Positions 11,430 through 23,539 are shown, counted from the first letter of the stretch. The stretch is 64,000 nucleotides of DNA from Hyperoodon ampullatus (GCA_949752795.1 OX457061.1:43928338-43992337); one strand, 5' to 3'. Notes: generated by a model not told the origin, from the sequence alone. Made by a program: numbers and translations.

Positions 11430-11780
11430 GTTCAAGATCTAGAACATTTCTAGCACCCCATAAGATTTCCTCTGGCCATTTCCCAGGAAATCGCTCCTGC
11501 CCACAGCAATCCCTTTCTGACCTCCATCAACTCCATTCACGTTGACTGCCCTTGGACTTGATATAAATGTAATTACACAGTACATACTATTTTATGTCTG
11601 GCCTCTTCCACTCAGCACCATGTCTGAGGGGTCCTTCCATGCTGTAGCATGTATCAGTAGTGTGGTCTTTTTTGTTGCTGTGTAAAATTCCGTCATATGA
11701 TGGTACCACAATTTATTCACTCTCCTCTTGATGGGTATTTGGGTTGTTTCTAACTTGGACCTATTATTAATATAAATTTA
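11430..11780 (-). repeat. Old L1 (L1M-type) 3' fragment
   Basis: Read on the plus strand this is reversed L1 text: 'cttccactcagcaccatgtc', 'catgctgtagcatgtatcag', 'gatgggtatttgggttgttt'. These are characteristic of the region at the end of ORF2 and start of the 3'UTR. Confidence 0.65.
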
Positions 11781-12204
11781 GTAGTTCCTTTGAATCTAAG
11801 GACTAGAAGTTCATATTTTTACTCAATGTTATTCCACAAAGAAGCTTACACAATGAAATAATAGTAAAATAGAGAAACACAGAAAACTAAAATAAGGATA
11901 AAATATCAATGCCTTGGGCAGTTAAGCCCAGTATGCAATCTGTCAGGTCTTTAGAGTTTCAGTAATTGCATTTCAAGTTAAACTCTGAGCTTCCTGGAAG
12001 CCTAAACAAAGAGGGAAATGTGGTGAATTACATAACATTTGTAATAGGAAAAAAGAATTAGTCAGGAGGAGCAAAACTTCTGTTGCCTCTAAGTTCCAAA
12101 GAAAGACCTTCACATGGAGCTTCATGGTAGGAATTATTGAGACATGTAAAGACTAATGTCCTCAAGGTGACTCTATAAGAAATGTATGAACAGATTTTTA
12201 GATG
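11781..12204. other. AT-rich sequence, nothing recognised
   Basis: No gene or repeat was identified between two minus-strand L1 fragments. Confidence 0.4.
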
Positions 12205-12410
12205 ACTATTTCTTTTTTTTTATTAATTCTTATTGGAGTATAGTTGATTTACAATGTTGTGTTAGTTTCTGCTGTACAGCAAAGTGTCAGTTATACATAT
12301 ACATATAACCACTCTTTGTAGCATTCCCTGTGCTATACAGTAGGTTCTTATTAGTTATCTATTTTATATATAGTAGTGTGTATACATCAACCCCAACCTA
12401 GATCACTTTC
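12205..12410 (-). mobile_element. L1 3'UTR fragment, inverted
   Basis: 'ggagtatagttgatttacaa', 'tagtttctgctgtacagcaa' and 'ctgtgctatacagtaggttc' are the reverse of a cetartiodactyl L1 3'UTR. The T-run at 12211-12221 is the reversed poly(A) tail. Confidence 0.8.
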
Positions 12411-12538
12411 TTTTAGTGCACATAAGACATGATCACAACTCAGCAGATTATTCAACAATATCATAGTACAGTGGCATTGTTCATGGGTGTGTATTTTTAA
12501 AGAGAGAATAGTATATTAGAACATCATATACCCTAAGT

Positions 12539-12735
12539 CAGGGGTCAGCAAACACCAGCCCCCTGACCAAATGTGACTTGCCACTTGTCTTTGTAAATAG
12601 TTTTATTTATTCATTTACATACTCTCTGTGGCAACTTGCCTGAATAGTCGAATGGTTGCAACAAAGGCCATTTGACCTACGAAGCCTAAAATATTTACCA
12701 TATAACTCTTTACAGAAAATATTTGCCAACTCCTG
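12539..12735 (+). mobile_element. MER5A-like hAT-Charlie element
   Basis: The element starts caggggtcagcaaac and ends gccaactcctg, imperfect terminal inverted repeats typical of MER5A. The middle holds 'tagttttatttattcattta' and 'cctaaaatatttaccatata'. It is non-autonomous and ancient. Confidence 0.85.
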
Positions 12736-12804
12736 CTGTGAATTAGCAATAGGATAGATACCAGGTATTGCTTTCTTCTTGGTTATTGTTCATGCTTTTA
12801 TATA

Positions 12805-13555
12805 GTCTCCATCCCTTTGGTATGGGCAGGACCTGTGACTGGCTTCTAACCAATACAATATGGCAAAAATGAAGGAATTTTGCCAAATTGGTAGATTTTT
12901 ATTTCATCAAAAGAAAGATTATCCTAGATGAGCCTGACTTAATCAAGTGAAAGTGCGAAAAAGAAGGACTGGTCTACCATCAGAGACTTCTCTCCCATGC
13001 TGGCTTGAAGAAGCAGCCTGCAAGCTGCGAGGGGGCCTCTGGAGAGGGCCATGTGTCAGGGAGCTTTGGATGGCCTCTAGGAGCAGAGGGCTTCAGTCCT
13101 GCAACCCCAAGGATCTGAATTCTTCCAACAACCAGATGAGCTTAAAAGAGGACCCTGGGGCTTCCCTGGTGGTGCAGTGGTTGAGAGTCGGCCTGCCGAT
13201 GCAGGGGACACGGGCTCGTGCCCTGGTCCGGGAAGATCCCACATGCCACGGAGCGGCTGGGCCCGTGAGCCATGGCCGCTGAGCCTGCGCGTCCGGAGCC
13301 TGTGCTCCGCAATGGGAGAGGCCACAACAGTGAGAGGCCCACGTACCGCAAAAAGAAAAAAAAGAGGACCCTGAGCACAGGGTAAGACCACAGCACTAGC
13401 CAACACCTTGACTAAAGCCTGGTGAGACCCTGAAGCAGAGGATCCATCTCAGCCATGCCTAAATTCGACCTATGGAAATGGTGAGCTAACAAATACATGT
13501 TGTTTTAACCCACTAAGTTTGTAGTAAGTTACTACACAGCAATAGAAAGCTAATA
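12805..13555 (+). mobile_element. MLT1-type MaLR solo LTR, split by a SINE
   Basis: The 5' part (gtgactggcttctaaccaat) and the 3' end (gttgttttaacccactaagt...gaaagctaatac) match MLT1-class LTRs of the ERVL-MaLR group. A CHR SINE at 13158-13359 interrupts it. No internal viral gene is present. Confidence 0.7.
13158..13359 (+). mobile_element. Short-form CHR SINE nested in MLT1
   Basis: Complete short CHR copy flanked by a perfect 14-bp target-site duplication (aaaagaggaccctg at 13144-13157 and 13360-13373). The insertion therefore post-dates the LTR. Confidence 0.96.
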
Positions 13556-13679
13556 CACTTATCTTGTCTCCCCAGTTTTTTCTACAGTACACATATGGTT
13601 TAAACATGAGAGACAACCACAATTTTTATAAAGAGTTCTTATCATTTAGAAGTACACACTGAATTATCTAAGGATAAAA

Positions 13680-13862
13680 TGGTATGATGTCTGAGATTTG
13701 CTTTAAAAAATGGAGAGGGGACAACAGAATGATACAGATGAGATGAGATTGGCCATGTGCTCATAATTCTTGAAGCTAATTGATGGATTCATGGGGATGA
13801 ATTACACTACTCCTTCCACTTTTGTGTATGTTTGAAATTTTCCATAATAAAAAAGTTTTTAA
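13680..13862 (+). repeat. L1M 3'UTR relic
   Basis: The ordered motifs 'ggtatgatgtctgagatttg', 'aattcttgaagctaattgat', 'tatgtttgaaattttccata' and 'ataaaaaagttttt' are diagnostic of L1MB/L1MC 3' ends. Confidence 0.78.
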
Positions 13863-13914
13863 AAATTAGACTCATGCATACAGAATTAGCTTAAAGGATG
13901 TTTATAGTTTCTGA

Positions 13915-13980
13915 TATAGGAAAACTAAACAATTTAAATGTCGATACAGGAAAACTAAACAATTTAAATGTCTACACAGG
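13915..13980. repeat. 30-bp tandem duplication
   Basis: Two adjacent 30-bp units (13921-13950 and 13951-13980), each starting aaaactaaacaatttaaatg, differ only in the tcgatacagg/tctacacagg end. Confidence 0.9.
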
Positions 13981-15114
13981 GAACTGGTTAAATTAATCAC
14001 TATAGATGAACAGTCTGTTTATATGTATCTTTAAAATTGATTGCATAGAATAATGATGCTGTTAACTTTTTTCTGTGGTCTTAGAATTTGATATAAAATA
14101 AAATATTTGTAAGTAATAAACCACAAAGCTTATGTATTTTTTAAAAATCCATCTGAGAAAATTCTGCTCTGTCAGGCAGTGACTGAATTCAGTCTAAGTT
14201 CCCTGGTGGCTCCCTTTAGCGGAAGGATCATAGTGGGGGTGCCTGGAGGAGGGGGGAGCCTTGGAGCCACCCAGTGACCCCCTACCCATCATCGATCCCT
14301 CAGTCCTCTGCTGGATCACAGGCAACTTTAGGTGGCATGTTTGGCTGAGGGTCTCCAGTCCCGCTATGAACAGACAGGGAAGGCAAGGAAGAGGCTGGAG
14401 CCAAAGAGCTAATTCAAAATCTCAGTACATCTTGAATAAACACAATCGCGATTCTCAAGAAAGGTTTGAACTATGACCACCTTTAGGGACTTCCAGTTTT
14501 TACTTCAGCCCATATGGCTTCTGATTCGTATAGTCACCAAGAGATTTCTCCATTTTCCTAAAAACCGTAAGTTCCTCAGTTCTGCCAAATCCTATTTCCC
14601 CCAGGTCCCTTGGTCAGTAAGATTAAGGGACAAGTTATACCCACACTACAATGACCCTTGGGTTCATTTTTTACAATCACTATTCCAGATCACTTTAGGG
14701 CGAAATTTCAAAAGGCAATGAGAACATGGTAAATGTTCTGCCAAAATATGTGCAATCACAAAATGCCAGAGATGAAAGTACCCTTATAAATCATTTAAAG
14801 TATCTTTATTTTACTAACCAAAAAAAAAAAAGGAGAGAGAAAGAGAGAGAGAGACACAAGACATAATGCAACAACAACCAAGGTCACAAGGACAGGCAGA
14901 ATACCTGAAAGTTGATCCCAGATATGTGATTTCCCACCACTGCTGGGTTGCCCTCTTCGAGTCAGTCCTTTTCAATGTTAATGAATAGCCCAAGTTCAGA
15001 CTAATATGTAGACTTACCGAGCAGTAGCACAAACCTGAAATATGGGTGGCCAGGGAGTATAGAAGGAAAGGAGACAGGGAAGAAGGGAGAGAGGAAGAAC
15101 AGAAAAAAAGAGAA
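13981..15114. other. Unclassified sequence, no gene seen
   Basis: The first 150 bp may be old L1 3'UTR. An A-run followed by a GA-rich patch lies at 14820-14856. The adjoining plus-strand frames at 14261-14476 and 14473-14721 have no support as genes. Confidence 0.35.
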
Positions 15115-15900
15115 ATCTAAATGGGCAATAGACAAATTAAAAGATGTTCAAGGTTGTTCATCATCAGGTAACCGCAAATCAAAATCACAGTAAGTTACCA
15201 CCACCCAACATATCAGGGAATTTAAAATCAAAAAGATTGACTGTACCAAATGTGGCAACTGGAACTCTCAGACATCACCTGTAGTGGTACAAGTGTGGTA
15301 CATCATATGGTGAAACCACTTTGGAAAATTGTTTAGCAGTCTACTAAAATTAAATATACACATACCTGGTGAGAAAGCAATTCCACTCCAAGGTGTTTTC
15401 CCAACAGAAACGCATATATATGTTCACCAAAAGAGATACACTAAAATGTTCCTAGCAGCACTATTCTTAATAGGCAAAACTAGAAACTACCAAAATATCT
15501 AACAACAACAGATGTATAAATAATGTATTCCATCATTCATATGCAGAAATATGAATGAAGCACTGCCATAGGCAACAACATAGATGAATCTCACAAAAAA
15601 TGTTGAGTGAAAGAAGCCAGTCACAAAACAATATATTTCAATGTATATAAGTTTCAGAATCAGGCAAAGCTAATTAATGGGTGTGAGAAGTCAGGTTCAT
15701 GATTATTTAGGGGGAGAAGAAAGTGGAAGTAATTGGAAGTGGTCATGAAGGCATTTTTGGAGGTGCTGGTAGAGATCTATATCTTTATCTTAGTGGTAAT
15801 TTTATCAGAATTATTCACATTGTGAACATTTATTGTGCTATATACTTGTAGTTTGTGCACTTTTCTGAATATATACTAATTTTCAATAAAATAGTTTGTT
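15115..15900 (+). repeat. Old L1 (L1M/L1ME-type) 3' region
   Basis: Ordered decayed L1 text: 'gttcatcatcaggtaaccgc', 'gaaaccactttggaaaattg', 'gtgaaagaagccagtcacaa', 'tcacattgtgaacatttatt'. It covers the last part of ORF2 and the 3'UTR. All frames are broken. Confidence 0.72.
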
Positions 15901-16184
15901 TTATATACATTAAAATAAAGAAAGCGGTAGGAGCTGGTTTGGTAGAATTCTTCTAAGGATCTCAAGACTCTTGATCAATGCAACTTTCTTGAACTTCCTA
16001 ACACCACTGAAGGACATTTTTTCATTGTGATCTCAAATGTCAGCTCCATTTCATAGCTATAAAAAGAGATGTCTAGTAGGTGGTAATACCAAGTAAAGAT
16101 CATAGACATCATATTAGATCACTAATAATCTCAAAACAGCAGAAGGGAAAAAGAAACAACATAATTAAACAACAGATATGTTAC
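15901..16184. other. No feature recognised
   Basis: Short AT-rich stretch between an L1 relic and a MIR. Confidence 0.4.
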
Positions 16185-16400
16185 CAGTGATGTGCTCTAT
16201 ACTTGGTATGAGTTATCTCTAGAATTCTCTCAGTAACTCTTTGTTATAAGTATTATTATTAATTCCATTTTATAAAAGGAGGAACTAAGACTCAGTGCAC
16301 TTAAACAATTTGCCCAAGGTTGCAAAGCTCCTAAAGAGCAGAACCTAGATTCAAATCCAAAATTGCTTGCTCCAAAATCCCAGAGTTGTTCCAACACAAC
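16185..16400 (-). repeat. MIR SINE relic
   Basis: The plus strand reads reversed MIR: 'tattattattaattccattt', 'ggaggaactaagactcagtg', 'caatttgcccaaggttgcaa', 'tagattcaaatccaaaattg' (reversed B-box region). Confidence 0.75.
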
Positions 16401-16767
16401 CCACATGGCCCTGGGCTATTAGTGCCTTTGACTTTTACCAATAAAACAACTTCATAAAATTTGTGTCCTTATAAATATCTCATATAAACAAAATAGCCTG
16501 AGGTGATTTCCTAGGAATATTATTGCATTGTGGTTTGTTGCCATTTACAACCCATAAAATGTCCCTTTACTCCTAATAAGAAAAAGAAAAAGGAGGTACA
16601 GTTTCCCTGACTCCCAAATAATATGTAACTGCCCAGGACATAGCCAGAGTACAGAAAAACCACTCCCACCACAAGGCCCCAGAAGCCCTTCTACAAAAGG
16701 GTGGGAAGGGGGCTACCAAGACCAAGGTACTCTTTTAAAGCTTTTCTTATTGTAGCTGTTTTATCAT
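16401..16767. other. No feature recognised
   Basis: I see no gene or named repeat in this AT-rich stretch. Confidence 0.4.
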
Positions 16768-16780
16768 TCATATACTTTTT

Positions 16781-16984
16781 TTTTTTTTTTTGCTGTACAC
16801 GGGCCTCTCACTGTTGTGGCCCCTCCCGTGGCTGAGCACAGGCTTTGGACGCGCAGGCTCAGCGGCCATGGCTCAGGGGCGCAGCCACTCCGCGGCATGT
16901 GGGATCTTCCCGGACCGGGGCACAAATCTGTGTCCCCTGCATTGGCAGGCAGACTCTCAACCACTGCGCCACCAGGGAAGCCCC
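16781..16984 (-). mobile_element. Short-form CHR SINE
   Basis: Inverted CHR copy with a leading T-run (its A-tail) and 'accagggaagcccc' at the far end. It is flanked by a 13-bp duplication (ttcatatactttt, near 16768 and at 16985-16997). Confidence 0.95.
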
Positions 16985-16997
16985 TTCATATACTTTT

Positions 16998-18324
16998 AAT
17001 AGCATCTCAATGACTGTTTTATAGGCCTACTATAGCTTAAGGTAATGCTAAAGACATTACGAGTAGCTCCCTTTTAAATTTTTAACCAGAATAAAAGTTT
17101 ACAAAAATCACATATGCTCCTGAAACCGTCAGATCCTGTATCCAAACAGAAACCTGGACAGTTTTACAAGGCAGCTTATGGATTTTATGCGGCCCCACCA
17201 GTACTTGATGTCCATTACAAATACAAAAACTAAAGTCTTGGTGACTATGTATAGCCAAATATGTGATGTTTTCTGACTTAAAGGTCATTTTCAAGAAGGA
17301 TTACAGAAGAAGATGAAGAAAGAAGACATTCTATTTTTCTCCTTTTCATTAGACAAGAAAACCAAATGTTTCCACATTTGGGGAGGGGAGGCACTGAGCA
17401 GGAGGACACTAAAAGTGTCAACATTATGCAACCACTGAAGAATCAATTTAAACTCCCCAACTTGATAATGCTTAGTTTAGAAGAGGTTAATGGTTGTCTT
17501 TTATTGAAGAGGAATGAGCTTTGTTAAATGTATCGATAGTGCAAATATTAATAATTGAAGCATAAATCTTTCCCACTGTCCCATTAGACTTACTGTATCA
17601 TATACACGATGATGAATTTAATGCTTCTGCTTTTATATATAGGAGCCAATAGTAGAATCGCTCCCAAATCTAGATGGCTGGGTCCCTGAAAAGTCTTCCT
17701 GGCAGGAGAATTCCCAGCTGTAACAGTAACCTTACAAGAAAATCAGGTCTGAAGGAATAGGTGGAGGGAATCTTTAATAAATATTTTGTATTTACTAACA
17801 AACAATGATAAAGCCAGCACATTGCAGTCGATAATGACATTTTTACACACCTTAAATTAGTAATAACGGCCTCTATACAGTTACCCTTCATTGCCTTTCT
17901 CTTGATTCCATTAAGATATTCACTAAGATCTCCTTTCCTCAAGTTTCAAAGGGATGCTAGTGAATCCATTTTATCTTTACAGGTAAACTACAAGCTAAAA
18001 GGCGGCTTTTCCTGTCTTTTGTTTTTCCAGCGAAATGCCTTTCAACCATTCAGATTTCACAATTCAGAGCTGTGGCTCCCGAAATCCCTCACCCCACCCA
18101 AATGACTTCCTGCCTTGGTCCCCCAGATGCAGGGGTTCGTTTTCAGTAGAAAACATCTTATAATATCCGAACTGACTTGTGTATCCCAGAATTATGGCCC
18201 TGATGTCAGGATACTCCTTCCCCCTCCTGCCTCCTTGCTATACCAGAATAGTCCACCTTGAGACCTAGCTTTCCTTTCCCTCAGTTTCCTTCTGCCTCAC
18301 TGCAAACACTCCGGCTTTACTTCC
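16998..18324. other. Unclassified sequence with an isolated splice-acceptor-like site
   Basis: No repeat was recognised. A strong plus-strand pyrimidine tract ending ttttccag is at about 18008-18030, but no coding exon is evident behind it. A 70-codon minus-strand frame at 17082-17294 lacks splice signals. Confidence 0.35.
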
Positions 18325-18734
18325 TGTGATGGTTAGTTTTATATGGCAACTTGGCTGGGCTATGGTACCCAGATACTCATTTAAACACCAATCTAGGTGT
18401 TGCTGTGAAGGTGATTTTGTAGACATCTGTAATCAGTGGACTTAAGTAAAAAAGACCACCCACAATAATGTGAGTGGGCCTCATCCAATCAGTTGAAGGC
18501 CTTGAGAGCGAAAACTAAGGTTTCCCAGAGAAGAAGACATTACCGTCAGCTTCTGCCTGATTTTCCAGGCTGCCGGCCTGGACTGCAGATTTCAGATTTC
18601 AAATTTACCAGTCCTTACCCCACAACTGCATGAGCCAATTTGAGAAGGCTCCCAGAGAAGAGACATAGAGAGAGACAGAGAGACAGAGAAAGAGCAAACC
18701 GGTTCTGTGTCTCTGGAAAGTCCTGACTAATACA
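18325..18734 (+). mobile_element. Solo LTR, MaLR-like
   Basis: It begins tgtgatggttagttttatat and ends ctgactaataca, giving the TG...CA ends of an LTR. Inside are 'gagtgggcctcatccaatca' and 'gcatgagccaatt', typical of a common mammalian MaLR-like LTR. The exact subfamily is uncertain and no clean target duplication is visible. A GA-rich expansion is at 18661-18695. Confidence 0.65.
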
Positions 18735-19089
18735 CACCCCCTTCCTACCTTCTCTATTCCTACTACTGCTAATTATCTCAAAACAAAAGACTCACAAGTC
18801 ACTCATCTTAGAAGTGGATCTCACAATCATTCCAAGGTAAATTTTACACACTAGTATTTCATAGAAGAGGAACTTAGAGTTGTGTGAAGACGGCTATAAT
18901 TTTCAAGGCAGCTTCTGAAAAAGATTCTTCGCTTGGCCAAACTTTAGTCAGGCTCCTGAACCTTCTCCTGGGTCCATATGTGCACCTCCTTGTAAAAATC
19001 TAGTTTTAGAAAGAACCCTGCTAAAGAGTTTACCCAGGACCTCCCCCCCACCCTCAATATCTGATCCCCCTCCACCATCCTCCAGGTGA
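18735..19089. other. No feature recognised
   Basis: I see no gene or named repeat. Confidence 0.4.
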
Positions 19090-19385
19090 TGTCTGCTCAC
19101 CCTGGCCTGTCTTCAGCAAAGAATCCTGTTAGGTCAGTTTAGCCAGAATTCCCCTTACCCTTAATGTTTCCTCTTAGTATTCCATGCACTGACCTCCACC
19201 CTGCTCCTTAGCTATGAATTCCCACTTGTCCAGACTGTATTCAGACTTGAGCCTAACGTCTCTCCCCGACTGTGAAATCCCATTGCAGTGGTCCCTGTAC
19301 CTATTGCGATGGTCCTGAAGTAAGTCTGCCTTAACATCTTTAATGAGCATCATTTTTTTTTCTTTAATAGTTCTGGTTAGAAAAA
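19090..19385 (+). repeat. LTR-like 3' segment
   Basis: 'gctccttagctatgaattcc', 'cccattgcagtggtccctgt' and 'gtaagtctgccttaacatct' resemble the R/U5 part of an old ERV LTR. The family cannot be named and no coding retroviral sequence accompanies it. Confidence 0.35.
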
Positions 19386-20305
19386 AATTGCCCTGTCACT
19401 TGATTGGATTATAAGCCAACATGGACTTGTGTCACTCACAAGACACAAGAAAGGGTGGCATTTCAGCCAGAAACTTGTTTTCTCCCTCCAAAGCCGAGCA
19501 CATCTGGGGAACCCAAATCAGCTTCCTCAATCCAAAGAATCATGGGAAACCCAGGCGCAGCTCCAGGACACACTGGGACAGGCCTGACTGCACCAGCGCT
19601 GAGCTGGTGCTTCTGGAACTTCACCCCACACTACTACATTTGCAACAGAACTACTCGGGACTCCTAAGGACCTTCTGCTAGATGTCAGCCTAGGACCAGG
19701 TCAGACATGTGGGGCTACTTCCCACGAGAATGACCAGTTGCCAAGCACATCTCCAACTTGTTCTCAAAAATCTGCATAACATGTGGCTGAATTTTCTCCC
19801 CTTTGAAGGGGAAAAAATATTAAGATTTTTGAAATCTAAAACCCTACTCAGAAGTTAACATATATCCTGTAAGGAAGAAAGAAAATAACCCAGAAATCTC
19901 ATACTGCTTGAGATTCAAGCATTTATCAAACAGTTATTTTTCTATTTCTAAGAAAGTTTTTTTTGAAAGAATTTTCAAAATTCTTAAGGCTGCTAATTGG
20001 AAGAAAAAGGATAACATAAAGCTTAGCTTATTTCCAACAGAAGAATGTCTACAAATAATCATTATTACTGAGATGGGTGGTTATTGATTTGAAAACTCAC
20101 CAATAAGAAATATAATGAGAACACTCCACTTTCCACGTCACTTTTCAGGACTTATGACCAGAAACTGTCATTAGTGTCCTTCATGGGAAGAACCACTGGC
20201 CAACCCCAGGTGACTAAAGGATCCTCTGTAGATCTGGACAAACTAAATTCTAGAGCCAGTGATCAACGAATAATGAAGGAAGATTTTTTTTTTTAAGTTC
20301 CTCAG
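19386..20305. other. Unclassified sequence, no gene seen
   Basis: Two overlapping plus-strand frames of 86-87 codons (19404-19681) have no recognisable product and no splice or poly(A) context. Confidence 0.35.
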
Positions 20306-20306
20306 G

Positions 20307-20510
20307 TCATTGGTGAGAACAAAATATCACAGAGAAACAGGGCAGAGGTATCCTGTAACCTCTCAGTCCCCTGAGGAAAAGACCATCTACACCAGTTACC
20401 AGCTGCCCCTTTACCAGGGTCCCGAAAGCACCCAAAACTCCAACACCATCCCACTTGAGGTCACTGACCTCTGCAGGCCTGGACAAATGGGGTTTCCTGC
20501 CCAGTGCTGA
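20307..20510 (+). other. Possible exon: strong acceptor plus open frame
   Basis: A T-rich tract ending ttcctcag precedes position 20307. One frame is then open for about 67 codons to TGA at 20508-20510, including a PEEKTIYTSYQ segment. The TIYTSY string loosely recalls tyrosine motifs of immune-receptor tails, but the +3 residue is Tyr rather than Val/Ile, so it is not a proper ITSM. No donor or nearby strong poly(A) signal was found, and the minus strand is also open for 97 codons. Confidence 0.15.
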
Positions 20511-20829
20511 TGTCATCCCTGGTGGGTGGGGAGGGCAAATCTTTACCCCACATCCTGTGACTACTGTGCTACTATAGGAAAAGGAGCCAAAAGATTCCAA
20601 CAGACACTGTCCTGCAGAGTGCTAAGCCTCAGGTCTCATGCTCCGTTTACCTCCTGATTCATCAGCAACTGGAAGAATCTCAATTAGAAACAGCTGAAGA
20701 ATCAAACTGTCTTGCATGAGGTTGAAGAAACCACCATGCAGGGATAAATGCAATTTCATGTTTGCAAAGCCCCCGGGGTTTGGGCAACGCATGTAGAATG
20801 ATTTATTTGAATAATAACTATGAGTGAAA
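20511..20829. other. No feature recognised
   Basis: I see no gene or named repeat. Confidence 0.4.
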
Positions 20830-20970
20830 CATTATACTTTATTAGATAAACATGAATGAGTCAAGGTCCCCAACCTCAGGGGGCTTATATCTGATGGGGA
20901 AGGCTGGCAAGTTCAGAGCTAAAAAGTGGTGGGTGACATTTGCTTAATTGAGGAAGACAAGCCTACAGAA
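20830..20970 (+). repeat. L2-like relic
   Basis: 'gaatgagtcaaggtccccaa', 'cctcagggggcttatatctg' and 'atggggaaggctgg' follow the common L2/MIR3-type phrase 'aaggtccctgcc...ggagcttacattctagtggg'. The assignment is tentative. Confidence 0.4.
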
Positions 20971-21549
20971 ACCCACAGGTGGAAACAATTAATTGCAACT
21001 AGGAAAATTGAAATAGGCTGTCTAATAAATTAACAGGAATTTGGGTGGTTTCCCCTAGAAGCTCAAAGGAAATTTAGGGGATACTTGGAATTAAGGGAAG
21101 AAAAAATATGGAGAGAAGTGACACAAAAGGGAGAATGACCGCCAGCAACATGGCAGCAGGCAGAGGCCCCTGGAAAAAGAAAAGACTTGTTCTGGGTTTA
21201 TAGACTGAGCTGTCTTCCCCATCTATTTTTCTTAAGCCTTCAATGTAAGTCTGTAACACACAAGAGTCCGCTATAGAGTGCTTGGGGACAAAAAAAAAGA
21301 AAGGGACTGGGTCAATGCTTGGGATCAGCGAGACAAACAGAGCCCTTTTTCCTCCAAGATATATAAATGTTGGAAATTGTATTTGGAGGGCTGTGCTTGA
21401 ATATTAAAGAAACAGAGACCAGAGGACTTGGCAATATTTGGGTTTCACACATAAAAACGGTAAAGCAATAAACTTTAAAATGACAACAGGAGTGTAAAGG
21501 AAGGAAATGACTTTCACATTCTATGACCCTGAGCTAGTCCAATCGGTAT
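20971..21549. other. No feature recognised
   Basis: I see no gene or named repeat. A short A-run occurs near 21290. Confidence 0.4.
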
Positions 21550-22225
21550 TCATGCTTTCTCTCACTGTCCTGTTGTTAACTCATTCTGGTCCCTTGGACT
21601 AAAACATCTTCTTAAGGTGCATCCAAATGCTACCATCTTCAGGAAGTCTCTCTGCCTCTTCCAGGCCGACTTAGGCACTCCTCCTAAGCTCTCATGCACT
21701 TACCTCAATTAATCCCATTCTCACTGGCTAAAAAATGCTTAGTCACTGGAAGGTCTCCCAATTAAACAGAAAACTAGACTCAAGAATAGGAGCTGGGGCT
21801 TCCCTGGTGGCACAGTGGTTAAGAATCCGCCTGCCAACGCAGTGGATACGGGTTCAAGCCCTGGTCCAGGAAGATCCCACATGCTGCAGAGCAACTAAGC
21901 CCGTGCACCACAACTACTGAGCCTGCGCTCTAGAGCCCGGGAGCCACAACTACTGAAGCCCAGGTGCCTAGAGCCCTTGCTCCGCAGCAAGAGAAGCCAC
22001 TGCAATGAGAAGCCCACGCACTGCAACGAAGAGTAGCCCCCACTCGCCACAAATAATCAAAGCCGGCGCACAGCAACGAAGAGCTAACTCAGACATAAAT
22101 AAATAAATAAATAAATTTTTTTAATTTAAAAAAAAGAATAAGCGCTGCATGTCTCTATCTGTGTGACCTCAATGTCCAACACAGCAGCTGGCCCATATTT
22201 GGTGCTTAATCAAAGTTTCTGAAAA
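21550..22225 (+). repeat. L2 LINE 3' end, split by a SINE
   Basis: The 5' piece (to 21795) carries 'atcttcaggaagtctctctg' and 'ctcatgcacttacctc'. The 3' piece (22135-22225) carries 'ctctatctgtgtgacctcaa' and 'tggtgcttaatcaaagtttc'. Together they form one L2 3' end interrupted by the CHR SINE at 21796-22134. Confidence 0.65.
21796..22134 (+). mobile_element. Long-form CHR SINE nested in L2
   Basis: Complete long CHR copy with A box, B box, repeated 'cacaactactga' units and an AAAT tail. It is flanked by a 13-bp duplication with two mismatches (agaatag-gagctg / agaataa-gcgctg). Confidence 0.93.
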
Positions 22226-23539
22226 AAGGAGACAAAAGAGGAAGATTTCAACTGGAATGTAAAGGACGGTTATGATGTGATTAAAAGGAAGGAGGGACAT
22301 AAGAGGAATGGCCTGGTTAAATATGGTGGCCTGAATAAATGCATTTACCTCTGCTCTCTTCTGAAATGCCACTGAAATGCAAAAAATTAAGGAATTCGAG
22401 GAATGTTTTTCACTATCAAGTCACAAGACCAATATTTTTGGGAAATGGGAAGTAGAGGAGGAGTTAATGTAGCTGTAAAGGATGAAGACCAAGTGCCTAG
22501 AGAGGGAGACTCCAAAGAGCAATAGAAACGCATGCCTGGGAGAGACTGGATACAGGCCCAACGAATCATGGGTCCGAAAACAGGGAAGTGGGTCAAACCT
22601 GAACACGAAGCTTCCAGAGCTACCATGCAATTCCATCAGGGTACTACCATCTCCCACACTGGCAGACCACTAGGGGATTGTTCTCTGGAGATTTTGAACG
22701 AGATTCTCTAGACCTTCAGTGGACGTGCTGTATCCTTCTTTGATATACTACATATTAAATATATGTGTACCGTATCCTTCCAGCTCCCTTATGCCAGGCC
22801 TGTCAACAACTCCGACCCTAGATCTTGAGGTTCCACCAGTGGAAAAGTCCAGTTTAGGGCCTGATAACCAGTATTCGTAAGTTGACTCTGCACACAGAAC
22901 TTTTAATAAACTTTCTAGTGACTCATTATTAAATACAAATTTTTAAAAGCCATTACTTTCACTTTAGTTCCCCTTTAAATACAATCTAATTTATTTATAC
23001 CCTGCAGGTGCCCAGTGTTAGTTTTTAAATGTACAGACTATAGCCAAACAGAGAAAATGTCTAGAGGAAACCAAAGAAGCCAAATCCAAAACGATTTAGT
23101 GTGGGTCAAGCCCCCACAGAGAGAAGCACAGAACTAGAGACCCAATTAGAGCAGAAGGGAGTCAGGTTTGCAATAGAGAGGCTATTGTAATTAAAAATCA
23201 GAGTTTACTTTCTGAAGAAGCTCAGATAACCCTTACAGATGTCCGAATGAGGCAGATAATCCTTACAGATGTCAGCATGAGGCTGCATCAAAGATCTGTC
23301 CTCCTCTAATTCTTAATAAAATAAGATAGAAAAAATTAATAAAATAAAATAATTTATTAATTAAAAAAAAATTTTACCCAAATTCTAATCAAGGAAAGGT
23401 GATGTAACTTTTTGTCCTAAATTTGAAAAGTGGCAGCAAATGAAAGAAATGGGAGATTCTCAATAGACTTGGCGGGGGGGTCTCTTGGATAGATTGGAAA
23501 AAAAATTCCCAGTTCTCTACTTCCTCCCATTTATAGACT
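22226..23539. other. Unclassified, partly very AT-rich
   Basis: No gene or repeat was recognised. A 21-bp phrase containing 'ccttacagatgtc' occurs twice near 23230 and 23262, a small local duplication. Confidence 0.35.
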
